A stretch of 64,000 nucleotides of DNA from Neisseria weaveri (GCF_900638685.1 NZ_LR134533.1:1054001-1118000); one strand, 5' to 3'; shown: positions 52,210 to 61,176, numbered from the stretch's first letter. Translations and numbers: made by a program. The notes: generated from the sequence alone by a model not told the origin.

Positions 52210-54060
52210 TTATTTGCCTACCGCTTCTTTTACGGCGCGGTAAGCCTGATCAACAGCGTCCTGCAAATACGGCATCCACGCCACATCGCTGCCTGCCATA
52301 AAAATATTGCCGACAGCCTGCTGCATGGTTTCGGTGGCCGCTTCCATCGTTTGGTCGCTGTCCCACAAACCTACCTGCTCATAACTGTAACCGTGTGCCC
52401 AACGGTTGAACGTGATATCCAGCAGCGTTTCGTCAAAATTCTCGTCTGCCAAGCTGTAAATGCTGCGCATTTGTTCGAACAGCTGCGCTTTCAATGCCAC
52501 CAAATCCTGTTCCAACAGCTTACGGCGGCCGCTGCGGTATTTGTCGCGTGCGGTTTTGCCTTCGAAATCGGTGGCAATACGGACGGCATGCAGAATAACC
52601 GGCTCGGACGGGCTTTGCGCCACGCGGTAGTCGCCGATATTGACGGGATCGTCCAGCTGCATGAAGCAATAGGCCGACTGCGGCGCATAGAGTGAATACA
52701 CCCCCAGTTTTTTGAATGCTTCCGCATTTCTCATCAGCATTTTGGCATAGACCATCGGCACTTTAACGTTGGTCATGGCTGCGGTTTTCTGCGGTTCGGC
52801 CATTTCGGGAATAACCCGCGCCGCCAATGCGCTGTGACCGGCAAAAATACATTGTTTGGCCTGCACCTGAACCAACTGCTTGTCACCGTGTTTCAAATAA
52901 GCAACGGCAACACCGGCGTCGTTGTTTTGTGCCAAGAGTGCCGTGCTGTTCAAACGGATACGGACATCGTGTTCAGGCAGATCCAGTTTGGCATAGTCGA
53001 ATGCGGCGGTAACGATGTCTTCCATCGTGCTGCCTGCTGCGGCCGCCGGAATCAGTTTGCGCACCAACAAACGGGCGATGGAAGCGTTACCGTCGGGGAA
53101 ATGGTAGATATAAGGTTCTTCCTCGCTCTCCTCGCCTTCGGGCAAACCTAAATTCTGCACGCCCGGATAGCCTTCTTCAAACGCTTCCGCCACGGAAATC
53201 GCGCTGATGGGGTGTCCCCAATATTCGGAGCTGATGTCCTTCAGATAATTGAGCGCACCTTCGGGCAGCTGCACTTTGTCTTTCAGAAAATCGTAGTAAC
53301 TGGTCGAATCGGCATACTCGATACGCGCGCGCTTCTGTTTGTCTTTCAAATAATCTTCCGGCTCGGTATATAAGGCAACCAATGCCGCTTTGTCGGCATC
53401 CGCCAACGGAAAACCGGCAATAATCCCGGCTGCACCGTCTTCTCCTGCTTCAGGCAAACCGGCCACTACCGCCGCCTTTCCGAATACTTCTTCATTGAAA
53501 AACGAGCCTTCTTGCAGCTTCCAGGTATTCTCATACAAATCCTGATCGAAATACTGCTCGAATTTGGTGTAATCCACGCCCAATTCTTTCAACAGGGCAT
53601 GGGCATCTTCGGAAAACGAAGTTTTCGGCGAATCCAGCGATTCACTGCCGCCGTAAGTGATATAGGTTTTACCGTTGTATTGAAATTCGTTGCGCTTGGC
53701 ATGACCGCCGAAATCGTCGTGATTGTCCAAAATCAAGACTTTGGCCTGCGGACGGGCTTTGCGGTAAAGATAAGCAGCCGTCAAACCGCTGATGCCTGCA
53801 CCGATCACAACCAAATCATAATTTTCCGAAGCCTTATCCGGAAAAGTAAGCTTCTCGCCTTTCAACGCCAATCTGTGTGCGGCGGACTGGCTGCCGTCAT
53901 GGTCGCCGCGCAAGCCGGTTAAGGCGGGCGGGTAATAAACGGCCGCAGCTTCAGCCGGGCTGACTAATTTATATAAATCGCTGCAACCGGCCAACACCAG
54001 CGAGCCGGTCAACGCGGCCGAACCTTGCAGGAAACGGCGGCGGGTCAAAGGATATTTCAT
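52210..54060 (-). CDS. Tat-exported spermidine-dehydrogenase-like flavoprotein
   Basis: This 616-residue protein has a Tat signal (TRRRFLQGS at 6-14) that also carries a possible lipobox (LAGC). After it come YYPPALTGLRGDHDGS and the FAD loop VVIGAGISGLTAAY, with LILDNHDDFGGHAKRNEF. The combination closely resembles the periplasmic spermidine dehydrogenase SpdH of Pseudomonas, which oxidises spermidine with transfer of electrons to the respiratory chain. The start is set by the Tat motif; the frame to 54177 would translate a DUS. The substrate is inferred from resemblance. Confidence 0.83.
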   Translation of the reverse strand: MKYPLTRRRFLQGSAALTGSLVLAGCSDLYKLVSPAEAAAVYYPPALTGLRGDHDGSQSAAHRLALKGEKLTFPDKASENYDLVVIGAGISGLTAAYLYRKARPQAKVLILDNHDDFGGHAKRNEFQYNGKTYITYGGSESLDSPKTSFSEDAHALLKELGVDYTKFEQYFDQDLYENTWKLQEGSFFNEEVFGKAAVVAGLPEAGEDGAAGIIAGFPLADADKAALVALYTEPEDYLKDKQKRARIEYADSTSYYDFLKDKVQLPEGALNYLKDISSEYWGHPISAISVAEAFEEGYPGVQNLGLPEGEESEEEPYIYHFPDGNASIARLLVRKLIPAAAAGSTMEDIVTAAFDYAKLDLPEHDVRIRLNSTALLAQNNDAGVAVAYLKHGDKQLVQVQAKQCIFAGHSALAARVIPEMAEPQKTAAMTNVKVPMVYAKMLMRNAEAFKKLGVYSLYAPQSAYCFMQLDDPVNIGDYRVAQSPSEPVILHAVRIATDFEGKTARDKYRSGRRKLLEQDLVALKAQLFEQMRSIYSLADENFDETLLDITFNRWAHGYSYEQVGLWDSDQTMEAATETMQQAVGNIFMAGSDVAWMPYLQDAVDQAYRAVKEAVGK

Positions 54061-54103
54061 AAGAAGTGTTCCCTCGTTGTGTTTGTTTATTAAAGTGATA
54101 AAA

Positions 54104-54130
54104 AGGCCGTCTGAAATTTTCAGGCGGCCT
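54104..54130 (-). terminator. DUS terminator overlapping the PHP-exonuclease stop codon
   Basis: AGGCCGTCTGAA faces a one-base variant (GCCGCCTGAA). The TGA of the upstream gene (54122-54120) lies in the variant arm. Confidence 0.75.
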
Positions 54131-54956
54131 GGAATGAATGCCAAACCGGCTTGCATATATCGGGCAGTTCGGGGCAAGCGCCCAACGTACCGCCGCTGTA
54201 ATCGTTCGGACGGTGGAAATCGCTGCCCAAACTGGCCGACAAACCGTAGCGTTCGGCCAACAAGGCATAGTTCAGGCGGTCGTTTTTATCGCAGTTGCCG
54301 CTGTGCACTTCGATGGCCTGCCCGCCCAAGGCTTTGAATTCTTCAAACAGATTGCGCTTGGCGGTAGCGGAAAAGCCGTAGCGCATGGGGTGAGCAATCA
54401 CCGCCACGCCTCCTGCGCCGCAAATGGCGGAAACGGCTTGCTCTAAAGTTGCCCATTCGTGTTTGACGGACGCAGGTTTGCCGTCGCCCAAATATTTGGC
54501 AAATGCCTGCTGTTTGTTGCGGACGTGCCCTTGGTTGATTAAAAACTCGGCAATGTGGGTGCGGCTGACCATTTCCTGATTGACGGCCAACGCCAATGCG
54601 CCTTCATAAGCACCGGAAATTCCTTTTTTTTCTAGCTTGGCGGCAATCTCTGCCAAGCGTTTCAGACGGCCTTTGCGTACCTCGACCAACAAATTTTGCA
54701 GTGCTTCGTTTTGTTCGTCAAAATCCAAGCCGACGATATGCACGGTCCGGTGCCGCCAAGTAACGGAAATTTCCACGCCGCTTACCAAGCGCATACCCAA
54801 GCTTCCGGCTTCGGCACGCGCTTCGGCCAATCCGCCGGTATGGTCGTGATCGGTCAAAGCCAACATGGTACAGCCGTTGGCGTGCGCCAGCCTGACAACT
54901 TCTGCCGGGCTTAACCGGCCGTCTGAAACGGTAGAGTGGCAATGTAAATCAATCAT
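54120..54956 (-). CDS. Rnm/YciV-like PHP-domain 5'-3' exonuclease
   Basis: This 278-residue PHP protein has metal-binding motifs DLHCHSTVSDGRLSP, LTDHDHTGG, GVEIS and late GSDFHRPND. The layout is that of YciV/TrpH, in E. coli shown to be RNase AM (Rnm), a 5'-3' exonuclease that trims 5' ends of rRNAs. The start at 54956 (MIDLHCHS) is the family norm; the longer frame would run through a DUS. The C-terminal QAA and stop come from a DUS variant. Confidence 0.87.
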   Translation of the reverse strand: MIDLHCHSTVSDGRLSPAEVVRLAHANGCTMLALTDHDHTGGLAEARAEAGSLGMRLVSGVEISVTWRHRTVHIVGLDFDEQNEALQNLLVEVRKGRLKRLAEIAAKLEKKGISGAYEGALALAVNQEMVSRTHIAEFLINQGHVRNKQQAFAKYLGDGKPASVKHEWATLEQAVSAICGAGGVAVIAHPMRYGFSATAKRNLFEEFKALGGQAIEVHSGNCDKNDRLNYALLAERYGLSASLGSDFHRPNDYSGGTLGACPELPDICKPVWHSFQAA

Positions 54957-54976
54957 CGGTATTTTTCCAGACGGCC

Positions 54977-55177
54977 TCAGGCCTGTTCCTGCCCGCCGTT
55001 TTCCGCTGCCTGCTGCTCGCGCCAACGCTTTTGCTGTTCATCGTATTTGGCTTTGTCGTTCCAATAAATCGTCTGGATACAGGCATCGCCGCAGTCGCTG
55101 CCGCAGCACTCCCACAATTCAGGTTTGACCGGCTCGGGCAGCAAGTCTTCTTCTTTAAGCTTCGGGGTCGTATCCAT
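54977..55177 (-). CDS. Oxidoreductase-like domain small protein
   Basis: This 66-residue acidic protein has the signature PVKPELWECCGSDCGDACIQTIYWNDKAKYDEQ, which is the short oxidoreductase-like (Oxidored-like, PF09791) motif with four or more conserved Cys, probably a metal site. Function unknown. It overlaps the S4-domain gene by 23 bases and shares its direction, so the two are coupled. Confidence 0.8.
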   Translation of the reverse strand: MDTTPKLKEEDLLPEPVKPELWECCGSDCGDACIQTIYWNDKAKYDEQQKRWREQQAAENGGQEQA

Positions 55178-55388
55178 CTACCACCTCCAACACCACACCG
55201 TCAAACTCGACCACTTCGCCGCCGCGTATTTTTGCTGTTTTTCGGGTTTCGGTTTCACCGTTACGCAACACCAGCCCTTCTGCAATAAACGCTTTGGCCT
55301 GCCCGCCGCTTTCAGCCAGCCCGGCCAGCTTCAGCAAATCGCAAAGCGCTATGTATTCATGGTCTTCCAAATATACGGTGGCGTTCAT
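55155..55388 (-). CDS. S4-domain RNA-binding protein
   Basis: This 77-residue protein is a single S4 domain of the YbcJ/YaaA type: LCDLLKLAGLAESGGQAKAFIAEGLVLRNGETETRKTAKIRGGEVVEF. S4 domains bind structured RNA such as rRNA or tRNA. It is the first gene of a short run with the oxidoreductase-like gene and perhaps the PHP exonuclease, all potentially RNA-linked. Confidence 0.85.
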   Translation of the reverse strand: MNATVYLEDHEYIALCDLLKLAGLAESGGQAKAFIAEGLVLRNGETETRKTAKIRGGEVVEFDGVVLEVVDGYDPEA

Positions 55389-55469
55389 ATTCCAACTCTG
55401 GGTTTACTGTAAATCGGCTTATTTTACGCGAGTTTTTCAAAAAATTCCGCCTGTCGGACGGAAAACTGT

Positions 55470-55498
55470 TTGACAGCAAGCGCCTATTTACATAATAT
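55470..55498 (+). promoter_or_regulatory. Promoter of the DUF2892-rhodanese unit
   Basis: TTGACA (55470-55475) and TAATAT (55493-55498) are separated by 17 bases. An AT-rich imperfect dyad (about 55493-55519) covers the expected start of transcription and could be an operator. Confidence 0.65.
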
Positions 55499-55566
55499 TA
55501 AACATATATAATATTTATATTATATGAAAACATAGCGTAAACAGTCCGTTTTAAGGAGTAAACAAA

Positions 55567-55761
55567 ATGAAAAACGTAGGCGGCATTGATAAAGCCCTCC
55601 GCATTATTGTAGGCGCAGTATTGATGATTCTGGCAGCAACCGGCGTAATCGGCTGGTGGGGTTGGCTCGGCATTATTCCGTTGATCACCGGCCTGACTTC
55701 TTTCTGTATGCTGTACAAGCTGTTCGGCATCAACACTGCTTGCTCTTCCTGCAAAAAATAA
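55567..55761 (+). CDS. DUF2892 (YgaP transmembrane-like) small membrane protein
   Basis: This 64-residue protein starts MKNVGGIDKALRIIVGA and has two membrane helices and the family end SFCMLYKLFGINTACSSCKK. Members often accompany rhodaneses and sulfur-handling genes. A TAAGGAG site lies just before the ATG. The rhodanese gene follows 64 bases later, so the two probably form one unit. Confidence 0.87.
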   Translation: MKNVGGIDKALRIIVGAVLMILAATGVIGWWGWLGIIPLITGLTSFCMLYKLFGINTACSSCKK

Positions 55762-55825
55762 TACAGCCGACACATTGATTTTTGCTGCCGGGCGGCGTAC
55801 CGCCCGGTGCACATTAGGATAAAAC

Positions 55826-56359
55826 ATGGCCGATATCACTACCCTTTCCGCACGGGAAATCCAAACCAAACTGCAAAACGGTGCCGTTCTGATCGACATC
55901 CGTTCACCCGACGAATACCGCCGCGAACATATCGAAGGGGCGGTTTGTCTGTCTCCCGCCCAACTGCCTTCGTCAACCGATGCAAAAATCCAACAGGCGT
56001 CCTGCTTGGTGTTTCACTGCAAATCAGGCATGCGTACCCAACACGCCGCCGCGCAACTGGCGCAATACTGCGCCGAAAACGGTAAAGAAGGCTTCATCAT
56101 GCAAAAAGGCTTGGACGGCTGGAAAACGGCAGGTTTCCAAACCCGCATCAACAAGTCCCAACCCTTGGAAATGATGCGTCAGGTACAGATTGCCGCCGGT
56201 TTGCTGATTTTAACCGGAGCGGTTTTGGGCTGGTTGGTATCGCCGCTGTTTTATCTGCTTTGCGCCTTTGTCGGCTGCGGTTTACTGCTGGCGGGCGTAA
56301 CCGGTTTCTGCGGCATGGCAAGACTGCTTGCCCTGATGCCTTGGAACAAACCGGCATAA
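55826..56359 (+). CDS. YgaP-like membrane rhodanese
   Basis: This 177-residue protein has an N-terminal rhodanese domain (about 1-105) with the active-site loop HCKSGMRT (Cys65) and a C-terminal DUF2892-type membrane part (about 115-177; two helices). It has the size and plan of E. coli YgaP, an inner-membrane sulfurtransferase that moves sulfane sulfur. Together with the DUF2892 protein before it and the ArsR-type regulator after it, it looks like a persulfide-handling module. Confidence 0.9.
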   Translation: MADITTLSAREIQTKLQNGAVLIDIRSPDEYRREHIEGAVCLSPAQLPSSTDAKIQQASCLVFHCKSGMRTQHAAAQLAQYCAENGKEGFIMQKGLDGWKTAGFQTRINKSQPLEMMRQVQIAAGLLILTGAVLGWLVSPLFYLLCAFVGCGLLLAGVTGFCGMARLLALMPWNKPA

Positions 56360-56367
56360 ATATAACC

Positions 56368-56399
56368 AAGAGGCCGTCTGAATTTTCAGACGGCCTCTT
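56368..56399 (+). terminator. Inverted DUS pair after the rhodanese gene
   Basis: AAGAGGCCGTCTGAA and its complement form a perfect 32-base palindrome. Confidence 0.85.
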
Positions 56400-56535
56400 C
56401 TCTTAAGAAACAGACAACCGGCTCGGCCTCGTGTATGATTAGCGCCCGTTTATTCATAAACGCAACAATAAAAATGTCGTATAAATATCAATGCGGCAAC
56501 AAAATTTTAATTTACCACACAAACCTTTAATACCC

Positions 56536-56850
56536 ATGATGGAAGATTCCAAACCGTACCAACCCTACTCCGACGCCAGCGCGTTCCTGAAACTGCTGGC
56601 CAATCCGAACCGTTTGGCCGTATTGTGCAGCCTGAACGAAAAACGCCGCAACGTTACCGAATTGGCGGAAATCACCGGCCTGCCGCAAGCCGCCATGTCC
56701 AGCCAACTGGCACTGCTGCGCGAAGCCGGCTTAGTCGCCTGCGAACCCAACCACAGAGAACGCCTTTACTATATCGCCGATCCTCGGGTCATCGAAACCA
56801 TCCGGCTGCTGCACACTTTTTTCTGCGCACCGGCAACCGATAACGCCTAA
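56536..56850 (+). CDS. ArsR-family regulator, YgaV/BigR-like persulfide sensor
   Basis: This 104-residue winged-helix protein has LLANPNRLAVLCSLNEKRRNVTELAEITGLPQAAMSSQLALLREAGLV. Cys31 and Cys97 are 66 residues apart, the same spacing as the redox Cys pair in BigR, SqrR and YgaV, which sense persulfide by forming a tri- or tetrasulfide bridge. A third Cys69 is also present. Starts at 56491 (longer) and 56539 are possible; none has a good ribosome site. It probably controls the rhodanese unit upstream. Confidence 0.8.
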   Translation: MMEDSKPYQPYSDASAFLKLLANPNRLAVLCSLNEKRRNVTELAEITGLPQAAMSSQLALLREAGLVACEPNHRERLYYIADPRVIETIRLLHTFFCAPATDNA

Positions 56851-56873
56851 ACGCCCAAGCAGCCATTCATACC

Positions 56874-56913
56874 AAGGCCGTCTGAAAAAAAGCCATCAAT
56901 TTCAGACGGCCTT
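56874..56913 (+). terminator. DUS terminator after the ArsR-family gene
   Basis: AAGGCCGTCTGAAA and its complement enclose a 12-base loop, just past the gene. Confidence 0.8.
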
Positions 56914-56970
56914 CCCTATCGCAAAACCCTGCTACAATACGTTTCTTCCCGAAACATTAACGCTTCAGCC

Positions 56971-59900
56971 ATGACCAATCCGACCTACATCCCGCTTCGC
57001 CTGCATACCGAATATTCGATTTCAGACGGCACCGTCCGCATCAAGCAAGCCATCAAGCAAGCCCAAGCCTACGGCCTGCCCGCGCTGGGCGTGAGCGACC
57101 TGATGAATACTTTCGGCTTGGTGAAATTCTACAAAGCCTGCCGCGGCGCGGGCATCAAGCCGGTGGCGGCGGCGGACGTGTGGATTGAAAACCCCGCCGC
57201 GCCCGACAAACCTTTCCGCGCCATGCTGATCGTGAAAAACGACAGCGGCTACCTGCGCCTGAGCGAGCTGCTTACCGCCGCCTATGTGGGCAAAGACCGC
57301 AACGTCGATCATGCCGAGCTGCGGCAGACGTGGCTGGCAGAAGGCGACAACAGCGGCCTTATCTGCTTATCGGGCGCGCACTACGGCGAAGTGGGCGCAA
57401 ACCTGATGAACGGCCATGCCGACGCAGCCAAAGCGGCGGCGCAGAAATACGCGGCGTGGTTTCCCAATGCGTTTTACCTCGAACTGCAACGCCTACCCGA
57501 ACGCCCGCAATGGGAGGCTTCGGTATCCGGCAGCTTAGAAATCGCTGCGGAATTGGATTTACCCGTAGTCGCCACCCATCCGACCCAGTTTCTCAACCAA
57601 GAAGACTTCAGCGCCCACGAAGCACGGGTGTGCATTGCCGGCGGCTGGGTGCTGGCCGACAAAAAACGCCCGCACGAATTCACGCCGAGCCAATATTTCG
57701 CCTCGTCAGAGCAGATGGTGGAGCGGTTCGCCGACCTGCCCGAAGCGCTGCAAAACACGGTGGAAATCGCCAAACGCTGCAATCTCACGCTCACGCTGGG
57801 CAAAAACTTTTTGCCGCTGTTCCCCACGCCCGACGGCATGTCGCTCGACGATTATCTGACCCAACTTTCCAACGAGGGTCTGCAAGAGCGCATGGTGCAG
57901 CTTTACCCCGACGAAGCGGAACGCGCCGAAAAAATGCCCGAATATCAGGCGCGCTTGGATTTTGAATTGGGCATCATCATCCAAATGGGCTTTCCGGGCT
58001 ACTTCCTCATCGTACAAGACTTCATCAACTGGGCGAAAAACAACGGCTGCCCGGTGGGGCCGGGGCGCGGTTCGGGCGCAGGCTCGCTGGTGGCCTACGC
58101 GCTGAAAATCACCGACCTCGACCCGTTGAAATACGCACTGCTGTTCGAGCGGTTCTTAAACCCCGAACGCGTTTCCATGCCCGACTTCGATATTGACTTC
58201 TGCCAAAGCAACCGCGGCCGCGTGATTGAATATGTGCGCGAAAAATACGGTGCCGATGCCGTGAGCCAAATCGTTACCTTCGGCACCATGTCGTCCAAAG
58301 CCGTTATCCGCGACGTGGGCCGTGTGTTGGAATTGCCGTTCGGCCTGTGCGACCGCTTGTCGAAACTGATTCCGCTCGAAGCCAACCGCCCCGTGAGCCT
58401 TGAAAAAGCGATGGAAATGGAGCCGGAAATCCGCCAGCTGATCGAAGAAGAAGGCGCGGAAGAGTTGATGACGCTGGCGCAAAAGCTGGAAGACCTCACG
58501 CGCGGCTTGGGCATGCACGCAGGCGGCGTGTTGATTGCGCCGGGCAAAATTTCCGACTTCAGCCCCGTGTATCAGGCCGACGAATCGGCCTCGCCCGTGT
58601 CGATGTACGACAAAGGCGACGTGGAAGACGTGGGCTTGGTGAAATTCGACTTCTTGGGCTTGCGCAACCTCACCATTATCGAAATGGCACAGGAAAACAT
58701 TAAAAACACCGTCGGCGAAGAAATCGACGTAAACACCATTCCGCTCGACGACCAAGCCGCCTACAAAATTTTCCGCGATGCCAACACCACCGCCGTCTTC
58801 CAGTTTGAATCGACCGGCATGAAAAAAATGCTGAAAACGGCGCACACCACCAAATTTGAAGAGTTGATCGCCTTCGTATCGCTCTACCGCCCCGGCCCGA
58901 TGGACAACATTCCCGATTTCGTCGCCCGCATGAAGGGGCAGGCGTTTGAATACATCCACCCGCTGCTGGAGCCGGTGTTGGAGCCGACTTACGGCATCAT
59001 GGTTTACCAAGAGCAGGTGATGCAGGCGGCGCAGGTGATCGGCGGCTACTCGCTCGGCGGTGCAGACTTGCTGCGCCGCGCCATGGGTAAGAAAAAACCC
59101 GAAGAAATGGTGAAACACCGCGAAATCTTCGCCAAAGGTGCGGAAGAAAAAAACATTTCCCGCAAAAAAGCCGACGAAATTTTCGACTACATGGAAAAAT
59201 TCGCCGGCTACGGCTTCAACAAATCGCACGCCGCCGCCTACGCGCTGATTTCCTACCAAACCGCATGGCTGAAAGCGCATTATCCCGCCGAATTCATGGC
59301 CGCCACCATGTCGAGCGAGTTGGATAATGCAGACCAGCTCAAGCATTTTTACGATGATTCCCGAGCCAATGGCGTTACCTTTCTGCCTCCGGACATCAAC
59401 CTATCCGATTATCTGTTTACCCCGAATAACCAAAAACAAATCCGTTACGCGCTCGGTGCCATTAAAGGCACGGGCGAGGCTGCCGTTGAAGCCATTATTG
59501 CCGCACGAAACAGCGGCGGAGCATTTACCGATCTTTTGGATTTTTGCGAACGCGTCGACAAAGCCCATCTAAACAAACGGACAATCGAAGCCCTCATCCG
59601 CGCCGGCGCATTCGACAACCTCAACCCCAACCGCGCCATGCTGATCGCCAATATCGACTTAGCCATCAGCAACGCCGAACAAAAAGCCGCCAACGCCAAT
59701 CAGGGCGGGCTGTTCGACTTCGTAGAAGATGCCATCGACCCCGTGCAGATGGAAGCGGCCCCTGCGTGGAGCGAATCAGAAAAACTCGCCGAAGAAAAAC
59801 AAGTGCTCGGCTTCTACCTTTCCGGCCATCCTTTCAGCCCCTATGCCAAAGAAGCAAAACAAATTGCCCCTATTCATTTAGGCCGTCTGAAACCGCAAGA

Positions 59901-60408
59901 CAACATCCGCATCGCCGGATTCGCCACCGACATACGCAGCATTATGGGCAAACGCGGCAAGATCGTATTCCTGACTCTGGAAGACCAACACGGCCAGGCC
60001 GAAATCATGGTCAGCGGCAACGTCTTAGAAGAAAGCGCCGGCTGCCTAAAAACCGACCAAGCACTGATTGTAGAATGCAAAATCAGCCGCGACGACTACA
60101 ACGGCGGCGACGCCCTGCGCATTATGGCCAATCAAGTCATGACCCTGCAAACCGCCCGCGAACGCTATGCCCGCAGCCTGCATCTTTACTTAACGCCCCA
60201 AAACAACATCACCGAATTGGCGGAATTATTACAGCCCTACCGCAGCAGCTCTCCCGGTAACGGCATTCCGATAAAAATCACCTATACCAATCCGGCCGCC
60301 ACCGGAGATTTACAAGCCTCATCAAAATGGCTCATCAAACCCGACAAAACGCTTTTTACTCAATTGGAAAACATATTGGGCGAACGCGGCCTTAAAGTAG
60401 CGTTTTAA
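56971..60408 (+). CDS. dnaE: DNA polymerase III alpha subunit
   Basis: This 1145-residue replicative polymerase has an N-terminal PHP domain (RLHTEYSISDGTV), the GPGRGSGAGSLVAYAL motif and the catalytic PDFDIDFC with Asp405 and Asp407. A helix-hairpin-helix region follows, then a C-terminal OB fold (IAGFATDIRSIMGKRGKIVFLT). It synthesises both chromosome strands in the holoenzyme. Base composition changes abruptly near 59.33 kb: the first two thirds are GC-rich with many G- or C-ending codons, while the last third looks like neighbouring genes. No frame break is seen, so the protein should work. Confidence 0.99.
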   Translation: MTNPTYIPLRLHTEYSISDGTVRIKQAIKQAQAYGLPALGVSDLMNTFGLVKFYKACRGAGIKPVAAADVWIENPAAPDKPFRAMLIVKNDSGYLRLSELLTAAYVGKDRNVDHAELRQTWLAEGDNSGLICLSGAHYGEVGANLMNGHADAAKAAAQKYAAWFPNAFYLELQRLPERPQWEASVSGSLEIAAELDLPVVATHPTQFLNQEDFSAHEARVCIAGGWVLADKKRPHEFTPSQYFASSEQMVERFADLPEALQNTVEIAKRCNLTLTLGKNFLPLFPTPDGMSLDDYLTQLSNEGLQERMVQLYPDEAERAEKMPEYQARLDFELGIIIQMGFPGYFLIVQDFINWAKNNGCPVGPGRGSGAGSLVAYALKITDLDPLKYALLFERFLNPERVSMPDFDIDFCQSNRGRVIEYVREKYGADAVSQIVTFGTMSSKAVIRDVGRVLELPFGLCDRLSKLIPLEANRPVSLEKAMEMEPEIRQLIEEEGAEELMTLAQKLEDLTRGLGMHAGGVLIAPGKISDFSPVYQADESASPVSMYDKGDVEDVGLVKFDFLGLRNLTIIEMAQENIKNTVGEEIDVNTIPLDDQAAYKIFRDANTTAVFQFESTGMKKMLKTAHTTKFEELIAFVSLYRPGPMDNIPDFVARMKGQAFEYIHPLLEPVLEPTYGIMVYQEQVMQAAQVIGGYSLGGADLLRRAMGKKKPEEMVKHREIFAKGAEEKNISRKKADEIFDYMEKFAGYGFNKSHAAAYALISYQTAWLKAHYPAEFMAATMSSELDNADQLKHFYDDSRANGVTFLPPDINLSDYLFTPNNQKQIRYALGAIKGTGEAAVEAIIAARNSGGAFTDLLDFCERVDKAHLNKRTIEALIRAGAFDNLNPNRAMLIANIDLAISNAEQKAANANQGGLFDFVEDAIDPVQMEAAPAWSESEKLAEEKQVLGFYLSGHPFSPYAKEAKQIAPIHLGRLKPQDNIRIAGFATDIRSIMGKRGKIVFLTLEDQHGQAEIMVSGNVLEESAGCLKTDQALIVECKISRDDYNGGDALRIMANQVMTLQTARERYARSLHLYLTPQNNITELAELLQPYRSSSPGNGIPIKITYTNPAATGDLQASSKWLIKPDKTLFTQLENILGERGLKVAF

Positions 60409-60457
60409 GCAAATGCCTTTAAGCAACACAACCATCTTAATAAAACAATAGACCCAA

Positions 60458-60494
60458 GGAAAAAGGCCGTCTGAAATTCAGACGGCCTTTTTCC
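60458..60494 (+). terminator. Inverted DUS terminator of dnaE
   Basis: GGAAAAAGGCCGTCTGAA pairs perfectly with its complement over 37 bases, about 50 bases past dnaE. Confidence 0.88.
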
Positions 60495-60675
60495 TAAATC
60501 AACCCCAACTATACTTCTCAATTCTTACCAGCTACCATAAAAACAGCATCCAGAGACACTACCCGCACCTTCGCTTTGCAGGCATTCCAAATAAAGCAAA
60601 AACTTCCAACCATCTACCGATTCGTAATCAGCCCGCTGAAAAGATTAAAAAAGCAAAGTTTGAAAAACAGCGGGC

Positions 60676-60700
60676 AAAAAAAATAGCCGCTTGAAGCGGT
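60676..60700 (-). terminator. Terminator of tRNA-Phe
   Basis: On the minus strand ACCGCTTCAAGCGGCT forms a tight hairpin followed by a run of T. It lies right after the tRNA. Confidence 0.75.
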
Positions 60701-60705
60701 ATTTT

Positions 60706-60781
60706 TGGTGGCCAGAGGCGGGATCGAACCGCCGACACACGGATTTTCAATCCGTTGCTCTACCAACTGAGCTATCTGGCC
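60706..60781 (-). tRNA. tRNA-Phe (anticodon GAA)
   Basis: A 76-base cloverleaf starts GGCCAGATAGCTCAG, has the loop TTGAAAA with anticodon GAA, contains GGTTCGATCC and ends TCTGGCCACCA with an encoded CCA. Confidence 0.97.
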
Positions 60782-61061
60782 GAAAACGCTATTAAACCAA
60801 AATCAGAGAAACATTGCAAGTGATATTTCCAAAATAATCCGAACATAAAAATTAACACATTAATTTTAATTGAAATTTAATTATTACTTCCAATAACGGC
60901 CTGTCTGCTAATTTGGAGTATTTCCGACATTATCTTAATTTCCATTCCGTCTATGTTATGAATCGGATTTCACAGTAGCACGTCAATAGCCAAAAATATT
61001 CACCTGCTTATTTGATTGAACAATTAAAACGCTCGGATTAAACACCGTCACACAGCATGAG

Positions 61062-61093
61062 GCCGTCTGAAAAAGCCATCAATTTCAGACGGC
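61062..61093. repeat. Inverted DUS pair
   Basis: GCCGTCTGAAA and TTTCAGACGGC enclose a ten-base loop. The loop sequence AAGCCATCAA also occurs in the hairpin after the ArsR-family gene (56874-56913). Confidence 0.75.
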
Positions 61094-61176
61094 ATGCCAG
61101 GGTTCCCAATAAATAAACAGTTATGCACCCAAGCTACTTTCCTGCCCATGATGGTACTAACGGCGTTAAAACAAAA

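Noticed and set aside
58156..59346. A 396-codon minus-strand frame opposite dnaE
   Set aside because: It is the complement of dnaE with biased His/Phe/Val content and no family match.
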